A stretch of 64,000 nt of DNA, from the NCBI RefSeq assembly GCF_002982115.1, contig NZ_CP019980.1:1930001-1994000 (forward strand), in the 5' to 3' direction. Position numbers and translations under genes: made by a program. The stretch is from Lysinibacillus sphaericus. GTDB lineage: Bacteria; Bacillota; Bacilli; Bacillales_A; Planococcaceae. Under the pieces are notes generated by a model. It did no database searches. It was not told the origin of the DNA and was given only the letters and a program-made list of their open reading frames with translations. Positions 28,812-38,019 of the stretch are shown piece by piece (positions within the stretch are counted from its first letter, which is position 1; each line of letters opens with the position of its first letter).

Positions 28812-30261
28812 TTTTATCCTCACTCGTACGTGTTTGATCTTGTGGAGCAATATAGTTTGGGCGTTTGGCGTAACCTTTAGGGGATAAACGGAAAAGTGTT
28901 TTCTTAATGGTTTGCCAGTCTAAATCACCGCCAACTTGCATATAAGAATAACCGAATATTCTTATATTACATAAGTAAAGAAGGGTTAAGTATAGGGATA
29001 TAAAGAAGCCAAATAACCCAAAGAAGCCGCTTAACAAAATAAAACCAACACGGAAAATACTAATGGTCGTAACGAGAGATTGATTTACAAGTGTAAAGGA
29101 AGCGATGGTAGAGACAGCAATAATAACGATCATTTCTGGGCTTGTCACACCGGCACGTATGGCTGCATCACCAATAATTAAACCACCAACAACACTTATC
29201 GTTCCGCCAATAACAGATGGTAAACGTAGACCTGCTTCTCGAAAGAGCTCGAACATCAGTAGCATTAATAGCATTTCCAATGAAGAGGGAAGAGGTAAAC
29301 CTGTTCGACCTTGCACAACTGTTGCTAAAAACAGTAAAGGTAATTGATTTTGATGATAAGTCGTTAAGGCAAGCCAAAAAGCAGGTAAGAGCAAACCGAT
29401 AAAAATACCTGATATACGTAGTAAACGTTCCAGAGAACTAAAAACAATCGGATATTCATTATCCTCGCCTGATTTTAATAGTAAAAATAAATTAACCGGT
29501 GTGATAACCGCATACGCTACACCATCTACAAAAATAAGAAAACGTCCGCGAATCAATGCTTGAATCGCGAAATCTGGACGTCCTGTATAATCCGTTTTCG
29601 GGAAAAATCGCGTATTTTTGTTGACACGTTCCATAAGCAAATCACCGCTAAAGACAATATCTGTATCAACGGATTGTAGCTGTACTTTTATACTATTTAA
29701 AATGTCCATGTTGGCGATGTCACCAAAATAAAGTATGGCAACCGTTGTTTTTGAACGTTTTCCCAATTCCATTTTTTCAACACATAAGGAATTCGTCGGC
29801 AGTCGTTTTCTTAATAACGCAATATTGACGGAAATATCTTCAATAAAGTTATCTCGAGGCCCTTTAACAAGTACTTCCATCCGTGTTTCTTCCGGATTAC
29901 GATTTGGCTTTTTGGCAATATTACTTGCGTAAAGTAGTTCATCGGATTCAAAATAAAGAAGTAAGTGGCCAGTATATACGAGTGAAATGGCATCTGATTC
30001 TTCTGTTACTTGTTTTAAGTTAGGGATGTGTAACTTTGTATCGACGTTATCTTGCAGTGATGTGTCTGTTAAATGATCAAAAAGAGATTGAACGCGCCTT
30101 ACAATCACGTCATGGAGTAGTTGCTGATCAATCATTGCCTCACAAATGACGAATTGTACTCGATGCTGCTTAAATACATACTCTTGAAAATAAACGTCAG
30201 CAGATTTTTCAAATAACTGTTTTAAGCGGTTTAAATCTAAGGACTTTTCTGTTGAAGGCAT
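28804..30261 (-). CDS. Spore germination receptor, GerA family subunit
   Basis: 485 residues. A large soluble N-terminal domain (about 1-240) precedes five or so transmembrane helices (from near residue 250) and a short cytoplasmic tail. Family features: VKGPRDNFIEDISVNIALLRKRL near 120 (given here as key residues GPR, FIED, N, RKR) and GRTGLPLPSSLEMLLMLLMFE near 325 in part. GerA subunits form the channel-like complex that signals germination. The ATG overlaps the gerB stop (TGATG). Confidence 0.92.
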   Translation of the reverse strand: MPSTEKSLDLNRLKQLFEKSADVYFQEYVFKQHRVQFVICEAMIDQQLLHDVIVRRVQSLFDHLTDTSLQDNVDTKLHIPNLKQVTEESDAISLVYTGHLLLYFESDELLYASNIAKKPNRNPEETRMEVLVKGPRDNFIEDISVNIALLRKRLPTNSLCVEKMELGKRSKTTVAILYFGDIANMDILNSIKVQLQSVDTDIVFSGDLLMERVNKNTRFFPKTDYTGRPDFAIQALIRGRFLIFVDGVAYAVITPVNLFLLLKSGEDNEYPIVFSSLERLLRISGIFIGLLLPAFWLALTTYHQNQLPLLFLATVVQGRTGLPLPSSLEMLLMLLMFELFREAGLRLPSVIGGTISVVGGLIIGDAAIRAGVTSPEMIVIIAVSTIASFTLVNQSLVTTISIFRVGFILLSGFFGLFGFFISLYLTLLYLCNIRIFGYSYMQVGGDLDWQTIKKTLFRLSPKGYAKRPNYIAPQDQTRTSEDKNE

Positions 30262-31385
30262 CAGGTGTCACCACTTTCCGTGTCTTGGTAATCGGCTTTA
30301 GACTTGTTTGCTTTTTTTCCTGACATGAAAGCTACAATCATTAAAAAAATGGATAGTAAGAAAAAGAATATAAACGTAGCTGTTAATATATAATTTCCTT
30401 TGAGTTCTAGAAATATGTGCTCATTTAATAATATTAGTGGCAGGCATATGAAAAAGAACGGAAGTGCTACCATTTTCCATATGCGTTGGTGGTCTCCCAC
30501 CATGCCTAGTAAGTCCGTTACAACGTATAAAATAAATCCAACACGAATAAATGTTCCTGTAAGCCATTGATAAATAGAAAGAAAGTCTAAATGTTCTACA
30601 TAACGTCCTATAGTTACTAATCCCCACTCTTCGTAAGCAGGATAACGTTGTTTAGCAGCTTCAGCGGGCCCAAATTCTGTAATGGCACCAATAAGAGGTC
30701 CCAATGTTAACCCTGCTAGAATCACTAGCATGATGGCAAAGTGATGCCAACGAAGACGATCTTTAATTTGATGTTGGATGAGTAAAAATATTATTAATTC
30801 TGAAAAGCCGGAAGCGGGGTAGATGAGCCCCGATAAAATTGGTTGGAAACCATGCTCTAAAAAAGGACGTAGTAACTCATGGTCCTTCACTTGTAAATTG
30901 GTAAACGCGACAAAAAAGCCAAATACGACGACCGCTAATAAAACGAACACATTGACAATAACAATTGTTTGTAAACTAGTTGTGACAAGCAAAATACAAA
31001 GCGTGACATAAATCGCAAGTAAAATTAACTTTGGTGTTTTAGGTAAAAAGGTTGTATTGATCCACTGTAACGTTTCAATCATTGTAAAAGCTGCAATCAC
31101 AATAAGAAAAATCACAATTGTATAGATGACGATATTCGAGCCGACTTTTCCAATTTTTTGTTTTAACCAATCTTTTAAAGGTTCTTGTTTTGATTTTCTA
31201 TGAATATACACTAAAAGAAAGAGCCAAGGAAACATGATTAGTAAAGTGAAAATAACGGATAACCAGCTATCTCTTTTTGCAACCTCTAATAATGGAGGCA
31301 TAATTGTTACGTGATTTTTTAAGCCAATAACGGTCATTGCTAGGAAGACAACATGTAAAATACTAATCGATCCGACACTTTTCAT
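30261..31385 (-). CDS. Spore germination receptor permease-like subunit, GerB family
   Basis: 374 residues from the ATG at 31385, eight bases after AGAGGG; an ATG ten codons further up has no ribosome site. About ten transmembrane helices of the APC/GerAB type that bind the germinant (an amino acid or nucleoside). First gene of the operon, so the order is B-A-C rather than the commoner A-B-C. The germinant cannot be read from sequence. Confidence 0.9.
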   Translation of the reverse strand: MKSVGSISILHVVFLAMTVIGLKNHVTIMPPLLEVAKRDSWLSVIFTLLIMFPWLFLLVYIHRKSKQEPLKDWLKQKIGKVGSNIVIYTIVIFLIVIAAFTMIETLQWINTTFLPKTPKLILLAIYVTLCILLVTTSLQTIVIVNVFVLLAVVVFGFFVAFTNLQVKDHELLRPFLEHGFQPILSGLIYPASGFSELIIFLLIQHQIKDRLRWHHFAIMLVILAGLTLGPLIGAITEFGPAEAAKQRYPAYEEWGLVTIGRYVEHLDFLSIYQWLTGTFIRVGFILYVVTDLLGMVGDHQRIWKMVALPFFFICLPLILLNEHIFLELKGNYILTATFIFFFLLSIFLMIVAFMSGKKANKSKADYQDTESGDT

Positions 31386-31452
31386 ATAAAAACCCTCTAA
31401 CCTGTTTTGATACATATTAGCATTGACAAAAAGTTGAAGGATTATAAGTTAT

Positions 31453-31488
31453 AAAAAGGCACTATCTCATGAAACTTGAGATAGTGCC
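31453..31488 (-). terminator. Terminator of the sigma/anti-sigma operon
   Basis: 12-bp stem GGCACTATCTCA (31458-31469) with TGAGATAGTGCC (31477-31488); read on the minus strand it is followed by five Ts. Confidence 0.9.
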
Positions 31489-31494
31489 AGCTAT

Positions 31495-32385
31495 TTAGTG
31501 AATATATTGATTGCTTACCAGACTGTTTTGCAGTACGTCTGTTGGAATTTCAAATTCTACTACGCCCATATAACCAGGTGCTACTTCATATTTATCGAAT
31601 GAAATGACAAGCTTTCCTTTATCCGAAATATAGAATTGTTGTTCAGCGTCAATAGCGTTAAAATCATCCATTAAATCCTCATCAGGCAAGCCTGCACCTT
31701 TGACCCAATAGACTTTTTCTTCGTTCGATGCAGCAATTTGTGCACGCATTTGTTCTTTAATATTGTCACTAATGACACGAATATAGCTGTCATCTTTAAA
31801 TAACATTGGTAGCGTGATTAAAATTTCATTTTGTTTATCAATCGTATCATAATGCATAACTGTTGAAGAGGAACCAACTGTATTGACGATATAACGTCCT
31901 ATCGATAAAATTTGATCGTTATCAGTTTTAATGTCATAGCCGCTATCTACACCATAGTGACCACCGCCATTCGCCTTTATATCTCCAACATCTGCAATAA
32001 ATTCATCGTAAAGCGCTTTTCCTTCTGCACGATACTTTTCATTTAATGTATTGGCAAGCTTTTGATTTTCTAAATTTTCAATAGAAGGAACTTTAATATT
32101 CGCTTCATATGTGTCATCTGCCACTTCGTATTCAGTCCAAGTAAGTACTTTTACAACACTTCCGACAACAGGTATTTCCGAAAGCGTACGTGCCATTGCA
32201 GGGCTAACGTTTAAGCTAGCGGTAAACAGCATAGCTGCTGCTGCTGTTCCTAGTAACCAGTGTGGCGTTCGATTTTTTTTCTTCTTTTTACTTTGCTTTA
32301 ATGCATTTTCCACAACAAAGTCAAGCTCTTTTGGAATTGGTACTTCTTCATATTGTTTTTTTAAATCTTTTAATTTTTTATCCAT
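31495..32385 (-). CDS. rsiV: RsiV-like anti-sigma factor
   Basis: 296 residues from the ATG at 32385, nine bases after AAGGGAG. A short cytoplasmic N-terminus (KDLKKQYEEVPIPKELDFVV) binds the sigma factor, one transmembrane helix follows near residues 48-66 (LLGTAAAAMLFTASLNV), then a DUF4163/DUF3298-type extracellular domain. In B. subtilis RsiV binds lysozyme directly and is then cleaved by signal peptidase and RasP to free SigV. The SPAMA motif after the helix could serve as the signal-peptidase site. The overlap with the sigma gene and the RsiV-like N-terminus support this name. Confidence 0.8.
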   Translation of the reverse strand: MDKKLKDLKKQYEEVPIPKELDFVVENALKQSKKKKKNRTPHWLLGTAAAAMLFTASLNVSPAMARTLSEIPVVGSVVKVLTWTEYEVADDTYEANIKVPSIENLENQKLANTLNEKYRAEGKALYDEFIADVGDIKANGGGHYGVDSGYDIKTDNDQILSIGRYIVNTVGSSSTVMHYDTIDKQNEILITLPMLFKDDSYIRVISDNIKEQMRAQIAASNEEKVYWVKGAGLPDEDLMDDFNAIDAEQQFYISDKGKLVISFDKYEVAPGYMGVVEFEIPTDVLQNSLVSNQYIH

Positions 32386-32896
32386 GTGCGGTTTCTCCCT
32401 TCCCATCTTGGAGTTGTATTTTTAACAGTTTTAATGCTTTATATAGGCGTGATTTTGCTGTGCTCAGCTTGATGTCTAATATACTGGCAACATCAGCTAG
32501 CTTTAAATCCTCAAAGTAATGCAAAATCACTACTTCACGGTACATCTGGGGTAATTCTTCTAACGCATGCTCTAGGTCGATGTCTTCGTAAATATCTTCT
32601 TGAGCAGGTGTTAAATATTGTAGTGTGTCGTCGTCTGTTACTTGTAAGCGATTGTGTTTGCGCAAAAAATCTATTGCTGTTCTTACAACGATTTTGTAAA
32701 ACCAGCTTTTCATATAATCCACATGCTCTAATCGATCGAGAGAAAGCATCGCTTTTTGAATGCTGTCTTGTACTATATCGAGTGCATCCTGCTCATTTTT
32801 CGTATAGCTATAGGCTAGCAAATAAAATCGTTCTTTCTGTTCGCGAATTAACTGGACAAACACCTCTTCATGTTGAAATGCATTTCTTGTTTTCAT
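32378..32896 (-). CDS. sigV: ECF sigma factor, SigV-like
   Basis: 172 residues from ATG 32896 (an in-frame TTG at 32902 is equally possible, lying 5 bases after AAGGAG). Region 2 with YSYTKNEQDALDIVQDSIQKA and region 4 with LPQMYREVVILHYFEDLKLADVASIL in part are the ECF signatures. In B. subtilis SigV controls lysozyme resistance (oatA, dlt). It is followed by, and overlaps, an RsiV-like anti-sigma. An ECF-type promoter lies just upstream, so the operon is probably autoregulated. Confidence 0.85.
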   Translation of the reverse strand: MKTRNAFQHEEVFVQLIREQKERFYLLAYSYTKNEQDALDIVQDSIQKAMLSLDRLEHVDYMKSWFYKIVVRTAIDFLRKHNRLQVTDDDTLQYLTPAQEDIYEDIDLEHALEELPQMYREVVILHYFEDLKLADVASILDIKLSTAKSRLYKALKLLKIQLQDGKGETAHG

Positions 32897-32942
32897 GTCC
32901 AAAGAAGCTCCTTTTTAACATTTTCAAATTGTATACAACTAC

Positions 32943-32972
32943 TAGACGTGTGAAAGTGGAGAAAAAGTTGAT
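32943..32972 (-). promoter_or_regulatory. ECF-type (SigV-like) promoter of the sigma operon
   Basis: On the minus strand: CAACTTTT (32963-32970), about 15-16 bases, then CGTCTA (32943-32948). This matches the TGAAACTTTT / CGTC pattern of cell-envelope ECF promoters, including the B. subtilis sigV autoregulatory site. Confidence 0.65.
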
Positions 32973-32976
32973 AGAA

Positions 32977-33008
32977 AGAAAAAAAACTTACCTCCTGTGA
33001 GAGGTAAG
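32977..33008 (-). terminator. Terminator of the TauE-family gene
   Basis: CTTACCTC (32987-32994) and GAGGTAAG (33001-33008) with a 6-base loop; ten As on the plus strand give the T-tract for minus-strand transcription. Confidence 0.85.
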
Positions 33009-33015
33009 AAGGATT

Positions 33016-33792
33016 TTATGAAAAATAGTCGTATGTATTTTTCAGTAGTAATAAAATTGTGACGACAATAAATAGCTTACGTACATAACTGCTCCCACGT
33101 TTAATAGCAAATTTTGAACCAACGATCGCACCTGCAATTTGCGCAAGCCCCATAGCGAAGCCGTAAGTATAATGGATCTGCCCTAAGTAGATAAACATTA
33201 AAAGTGCTGCAATGTTACTGCCAAAATTCAAAAATTTAGCATTGCCCGCTGATTTTAAAAAGTCAAAGCCTACTATTAGAAAAGCAAATAGTAAGAATGA
33301 GCCTGTACCTGGTCCTAAAAAACCATCATAGAAACCAATTAAAGTAATAATAAGGATGAAAGCAGCATATCGTTTAGGTGTTAGCTTATTATATGTAGAA
33401 ATGCCCCCCCAGTCTTTTTTTAATATTGTATAAACGGCTACAACGGCTAGCATAATTAACATTAACGGTTTTAAAACACTTGGATCGATTAAATGGACAA
33501 TCCATGCCCCGACCATGGAGCCAATAAAAACAAATGGAAATAGCTTGTAGACAGATCGGATGTCTAATTTTCCAGAGCGGTAAAACGTAATGGTACTTGT
33601 TAGAGAGCCCATTGTACCAGCAAGTTTATTGGTTGCGACAGCGGCAGAGGGTGGTAATCCTACGAATAAGAGGGCAGGCAATGAAATAAGCCCGCCTCCA
33701 CCAACTACTGAGTCAATGAATGCGGCCAAAAAGCCAAAAATAATAAGAATCAATAAAATATTCAAATCTAAATCAAAAGGCACCAACGTCAT
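33016..33792 (-). CDS. TauE/SafE-family permease (YfcA-like)
   Basis: 258 residues, about eight transmembrane helices. The repeated family motif is visible as FIDSVVGGGGLISLPAL near residue 26 and its counterpart GFYDGFLGPGTGSFLLFAF near 152. Family members export or import sulphite, sulphoacetate or other small organosulphur anions. There is no sulphur-metabolism neighbour to narrow the substrate. Single gene. Confidence 0.85.
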   Translation of the reverse strand: MTLVPFDLDLNILLILIIFGFLAAFIDSVVGGGGLISLPALLFVGLPPSAAVATNKLAGTMGSLTSTITFYRSGKLDIRSVYKLFPFVFIGSMVGAWIVHLIDPSVLKPLMLIMLAVVAVYTILKKDWGGISTYNKLTPKRYAAFILIITLIGFYDGFLGPGTGSFLLFAFLIVGFDFLKSAGNAKFLNFGSNIAALLMFIYLGQIHYTYGFAMGLAQIAGAIVGSKFAIKRGSSYVRKLFIVVTILLLLKNTYDYFS

Positions 33793-33999
33793 CTCTTTTC
33801 TATAATAATAATCTGATATTAGCGGAACAAAGAGTGACTGTAAATAGTTTGAAATAAATTTGAGTACCGCATTTAGTATGGTTCAATTGTGAGGGAAATA
33901 TAAAAAATCTACAAAATACAAAAATTTTCTACTTTATGCAACTATTTTAATGTATTATGAAGAAAATGATGTTTTTGCGTAAAGGGGACGTGATGACAT

Positions 34000-34425
34000 T
34001 TGTCTTTAGGAAATCATTTTCGGGTTTTTGTTTGTGTTGTATTTATGGGAGTGCTTGTAGGTTATGTGTTCAATGCGAAAAAGGATGTTACCGATAATGT
34101 GTACATCGATTCAGTAAAAGAGGGCTATTTAGTTGACTTTACCGATGTGAAAGTCCGTGATGCTTTTAATTATGCTTTTACAGAACCCTATTGGCGCTAT
34201 TATGAGGCGAAAACGGGTCAACATGTTGTTGAACTTTCAGGGGACATTGTGTTTTTAGAGGAAAAGGGACATGCTATTTTGCAATTTGTTGTGAATGAGG
34301 AAGCGAACGAATTTAAGCTTTTCGCAATGAAATTTAACGATGAAGTCCTTGATTCCCAACAAAAAGTAACGCTTATTGGCATGGTGTATGAAACATGGGA
34401 AATGAAACAACTCGCTTATCAGTAA
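34000..34425 (+). CDS. Small membrane-anchored protein, unknown function
   Basis: 141 residues from TTG 34000, about 12 bases after AAAGGGG; nearby ATG and GTG codons are in other frames and stop soon. One N-terminal hydrophobic segment (FRVFVCVVFMGVLVGYVF) then a soluble, acidic domain containing VDFTDVKVRDAFNYAF and LIGMVYETWEMKQ, probably outside the cell. I do not recognise the family. It is followed closely by a monooxygenase gene, probably in the same transcript. Confidence 0.55.
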   Translation: MSLGNHFRVFVCVVFMGVLVGYVFNAKKDVTDNVYIDSVKEGYLVDFTDVKVRDAFNYAFTEPYWRYYEAKTGQHVVELSGDIVFLEEKGHAILQFVVNEEANEFKLFAMKFNDEVLDSQQKVTLIGMVYETWEMKQLAYQ

Positions 34426-34500
34426 GTGCTTTTACTTTGTAAAATAGAATTACTATATTACAGTAGTAAAGAGAGCATACAGACAGAGAGGGTGTTTTCA

Positions 34501-35499
34501 TTGAAGTTAAGTATTTTAGATCAAATTCCTGTACCAAAAGGTCATAGTGCTGAACAGGCATTTTTGCGGACAGAACAATTAGCGCTTTTAGGTGAAGAAC
34601 TAGGCTTCAATCGTATGTGGTTGGCAGAACATCATAATAGCGCATCACTGGCAAGCTCAGCACCTGAAATAACAGCGGCATATTTAGCTGCGAAAACAAA
34701 ACGTTTACGTATTGGCACTGGTGGCGTTATGATGATGCATTATTCGCCGTACAAGTTGGCAGAAGTTTTTAAAACATTAAGTGCACTTGCACCAAATCGC
34801 ATTGACTTTGGTGTTGGCCGTGCACCTGGTGGAGACCATGCATCGATTTATGCACTTGCCGAGGGACGCAGACAGCATTTTGATGAACAATATGATAAAC
34901 TCGATACTATTTTAAAACTGATGAATAACCAAAAGACTGGCGAATCAGTCTATGATCAAGTCGTTGCATCACCTACTATTAGTCAATTACCAGAAGCGTG
35001 GTTGCTTGGCTCAAGCGGTCAAAGTGCCATGCAAGCAGGGCAACGTGGTGTAGGTTATTCGTATGCCCAGTTCTTTACTGGCAATATGTCTAAAGATATT
35101 TTTGATACGTATAAATCGTACTTTACACCTTCTTATTATATGGAAAAACCGCAAATTATCGTTACTTATGCGACAACGGTTGCCGATACTTTAGAGGAGG
35201 CAGAATACTTAGCGAAACCGATTGATATTACGCGGCTTCAATTGATGAAGGGCCAAATTATCCAAGCGATGTCGCCTGAAGAGGCGCAGGACTATCCATT
35301 GACCGAGATGGATAAAATGATGATTGAAAATAATCGTAAAGCCAACATTGTTGGCACACCGAAGGATGTTGCGGCATTTTTAGTAGCTGAGCAGGAGCAA
35401 TATGGCTTTGATGAAGTAATGCTAAACTGCAATCAATATGCGCAGGAAAGTCGCTTAAATTGTTATAAACTGCTGGCAAAAGAATTGATTTCACACTAA
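34501..35499 (+). CDS. LLM-class flavin-dependent oxidoreductase (luciferase-like)
   Basis: 332 residues of the bacterial-luciferase fold (F420/FMN-type). Begins MKLSILDQIPVPKG, then GFNRMWLAEHHN, ASSAPEITAAYLA, TKRLRIGTGGVMMMHYSP and IDFGVGRAPGGD; this combination is the MsnO8-type LLM oxidoreductase subfamily. The start TTG at 34501 gives the canonical N-terminus; an extension upstream to 34426 would add 25 residues without family similarity. A reduced-flavin monooxygenase is likely; the substrate is unknown. Confidence 0.87.
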   Translation: MKLSILDQIPVPKGHSAEQAFLRTEQLALLGEELGFNRMWLAEHHNSASLASSAPEITAAYLAAKTKRLRIGTGGVMMMHYSPYKLAEVFKTLSALAPNRIDFGVGRAPGGDHASIYALAEGRRQHFDEQYDKLDTILKLMNNQKTGESVYDQVVASPTISQLPEAWLLGSSGQSAMQAGQRGVGYSYAQFFTGNMSKDIFDTYKSYFTPSYYMEKPQIIVTYATTVADTLEEAEYLAKPIDITRLQLMKGQIIQAMSPEEAQDYPLTEMDKMMIENNRKANIVGTPKDVAAFLVAEQEQYGFDEVMLNCNQYAQESRLNCYKLLAKELISH

Positions 35500-35621
35500 T
35501 GTTTTTAATACAATGTAACGGTAATTGCAGAAAATAGGTTGTAACAAGGAGCTCTTTGCAAAAAAGCGTAACACGACAGTACAGAACAAGAAATCAACGC
35601 AATATAAAGAATATTTATAGT

Positions 35622-35658
35622 AAAATGTCCAATGCATTCAAGCGCATTGGACATTTTT
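35622..35658. terminator. Bidirectional terminator between the monooxygenase and yfkAB
   Basis: AAAATGTCCAATGC pairs with GCATTGGACATTTT around ATTCAAGC; the flanking genes converge. Confidence 0.88.
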
Positions 35659-35664
35659 GTGTGT

Positions 35665-36777
35665 TTAAAGTTTTGCTGAGCCACTCGTAAAGGTAGTGTG
35701 CTGATAGTACATATTTTTTACTAAGACGTTCGGACCTAAGCATTTTACAGCGGGACAGTGGCAGTTTAATGATTTGGCTAAATCTGTCGCCATCCATTTA
35801 TCGAAAATTGCAGGTAGTTTATCGTGAGCAATATTGCCAAGCGCTGATGCATCGCCAAAGTCTGTAACGATTACATCGCCTGTAAAAATATTAACGTTTA
35901 GTCGAGAACGACCATCTGGATCATTACGCACTGTCACGTTTTTCGTCTCGCGTAAACGTTTTAATAGTTTTTGATCTTCCTCATCGGTACTACATGGATA
36001 AAACGGTAGCGTACCAAATAACATCCAAGTATTTTCATCACGCACATCAAGTAAATGATGAATAGCAGCGCGAGTTTCCGCTAGAGACAGTGAACTTAGT
36101 GAGCTGGCAAAGTCTGATGGATACATCGGATGTACTTCGTGACGAGCACAGTGCATTTCGTTGATAATTTGATTGTGAATATGCTCTAGGTAAGGCAATG
36201 TTTTTTTGTTGAGCATTGTTTCAGCAGAGACCATAACGCCGTGTTCCGCAAGCATTTTGGAGTTATCAATCATGCGTTGGAACAAAGCCGCACGCTGTTC
36301 ATAAGTTGGTTTTCGCTCCATCATAGCAAAACCAGTTTCAACGAATTCATCCACCGTACCCCAGTTATGTGAAATATGTAAAACATCTAAATAAGGGGCA
36401 ATGAGTAAATAACGTTCTGGCTCAATGGTTAAGTTCGAGTTAATTTGTGTACGAACCCCACGTGCGTGTGCGTATTTTAATAGGGGGAGTACATAATTTT
36501 GCACGGATTTCTTCGACATCATCGGTTCGCCACCAGTAATGCTAAGCGTTTTTAAGTGTGGAATTTCATCCAGGCGCTTTGTAATCAACTCCATTGGCAA
36601 GGCTTGCGGATCTTTATTTTGCAATGTATAGCCGACTGCACAGTGTGCACAACGCATATTGCAAAGAGTTGTTGTTGTAAATTCAATATTTGATAGGGTC
36701 ATGTGCCCATGTTGTTCGACATCTAAATACGCTTCCCATGGATCAAAGTGGGGTGTAATTGTTTGTAAGGTCGTCAT
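35665..36777 (-). CDS. yfkAB: Radical SAM/CxCxxxxC protein YfkAB
   Basis: 370 residues. Radical SAM cluster motif CxxxCxxC at Cys39, Cys43, Cys46 (LCNMRCAHC), the GGEP SAM-binding motif near residue 82, and the C-terminal CHCPAVKC that gives the CxCxxxxC part of the YfkAB family name. Fused as one frame here, as in most Bacillales. The function is unknown; conserved in spore formers. Single gene with a SigA-like spacing region on its 5' side. Confidence 0.88.
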   Translation of the reverse strand: MTTLQTITPHFDPWEAYLDVEQHGHMTLSNIEFTTTTLCNMRCAHCAVGYTLQNKDPQALPMELITKRLDEIPHLKTLSITGGEPMMSKKSVQNYVLPLLKYAHARGVRTQINSNLTIEPERYLLIAPYLDVLHISHNWGTVDEFVETGFAMMERKPTYEQRAALFQRMIDNSKMLAEHGVMVSAETMLNKKTLPYLEHIHNQIINEMHCARHEVHPMYPSDFASSLSSLSLAETRAAIHHLLDVRDENTWMLFGTLPFYPCSTDEEDQKLLKRLRETKNVTVRNDPDGRSRLNVNIFTGDVIVTDFGDASALGNIAHDKLPAIFDKWMATDLAKSLNCHCPAVKCLGPNVLVKNMYYQHTTFTSGSAKL

Positions 36778-37093
36778 AATTCGTACATCTTCCTTTCTAG
36801 CATTCTATTGTCTCATATTCACTACTATTTTCAAATATGAAATTATTGAAAGAGCTTTTTTTCGTGTAAATGATGTATTTTAATCTTTCTGTAGGAAATA
36901 ATGTTCATATAAGAAAACGCTAAAGAATTCTATGAGGTTATATGTAATACGTTGAACTTATTGGCTAAATATTAACGCGCGGTAAGGAAATGGATTGACA
37001 GTATACAAACCATGTTTTAAGTGAAGTACAGGAAGCGGTAAAAAGGCTGTTTGCTTTAAATACACCGATGCAAAGAAAAGACTGAGTGTATAG
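36778..37093. other. Non-coding stretch between yfkAB and the HAD gene
   Basis: About 300 bases, AT-rich, without a reading frame I would call a gene. It holds the yfkAB ribosome site (on the minus strand near 36790) and, at its right edge, the HAD gene promoter. Confidence 0.5.
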
Positions 37094-37123
37094 TTTACTA
37101 TTTTTCCAAAAAAACGTTATGAT
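37094..37123 (+). promoter_or_regulatory. Probable SigA promoter of the HAD phosphatase
   Basis: -35 TTTACT (37094-37099), 18 bases, -10 TATGAT (37118-37123). Confidence 0.45.
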
Positions 37124-37171
37124 AAAGAAAGCAAGGCGGTAAGACCGTAACAAAGAAAGTAGGAAATCGTT

Positions 37172-37864
37172 TTGAATAAGTATGAGATACTATTATTTGA
37201 TGTAGATGATACATTATTAGATTTTGATTTGGCTGAAAATGCAGCACTAGACCGTTTGTTTGAACAAGAAAATATTGCTACTACACCAGAGATGATTGCC
37301 CGCTATAAAGAAATTAATGAGTCCTTGTGGCGTGCCTTTGAACGAGGCGAAGTAACAAAAAATACATTACATAATACTCGCTTCTCCATCGCGTTAAAGG
37401 AATTTGGTATAGAGGTAGACGGAGAATATTTTGAAGCAGGTTTCCAAAAGTACTTGCAGGAAGCGCATCATTATGTTGATGGCGCCTATGAGCTTATTGC
37501 ACAGCTTGCGGGTAGTTATGATTTATATGTCGTTTCGAATGGTAAGACGAAGACGCAAAATAAACGATTAGCAGATGCAGATTTAGCAAAGTACTTTAAA
37601 GGGATTTTTATTTCAGAGCAAACAGGCTATCAGAAACCGATGCCAGCTTTTTTCAATTATGTTTTTGAGCGTATCGAGGGATTAGATAAAGACAAGACCA
37701 TGATTGTTGGCGATTCGCTAACATCGGATGTTAAAGGTGGTTTGCTAGCAGGAATTGATACGTGTTGGTTTAACATTCGTAATATTAACAATGCAACGGA
37801 TATTCAACCTCATTATGAAATTAAAAAATTGCACGAGTTGCATTTGTTATTAAATCAAGAATAA
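37172..37864 (+). CDS. HAD-superfamily phosphatase, YjjG/YfnB-like 5'-nucleotidase
   Basis: 230 residues. Motif I is DVDDTLLDF with nucleophile Asp10 and acid Asp12, motif II is VVSNG, the motif III Lys is in GYQKPMPAFF and motif IV is VGDSLTSDVKGG. Length and cap type match the YjjG/YfnB group, which removes phosphate from non-canonical pyrimidine nucleotides. Start is TTG at 37172. Single gene with terminator. Confidence 0.85.
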   Translation: MNKYEILLFDVDDTLLDFDLAENAALDRLFEQENIATTPEMIARYKEINESLWRAFERGEVTKNTLHNTRFSIALKEFGIEVDGEYFEAGFQKYLQEAHHYVDGAYELIAQLAGSYDLYVVSNGKTKTQNKRLADADLAKYFKGIFISEQTGYQKPMPAFFNYVFERIEGLDKDKTMIVGDSLTSDVKGGLLAGIDTCWFNIRNINNATDIQPHYEIKKLHELHLLLNQE

Positions 37865-37872
37865 AATGAAGG

Positions 37873-37919
37873 AACTTCGCTCAACTATTTGCAGTTATAA
37901 TAGTGAGCGAAGTTTTTAT
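37873..37919 (+). terminator. Terminator of the HAD gene
   Basis: AACTTCGCTCAACTAT pairs with ATAGTGAGCGAAGTT (37900-37914), one mismatch, then TTTTATT. Confidence 0.85.
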
Positions 37920-38019
37920 TACTTAAAAATGACGATTGGTAGGAGTATGTGCTAAAAATACTATATTTTTACACATTTAAATCTATTATGATAGTAATAG
38001 AAAAAAGAGGAGGACCAGT

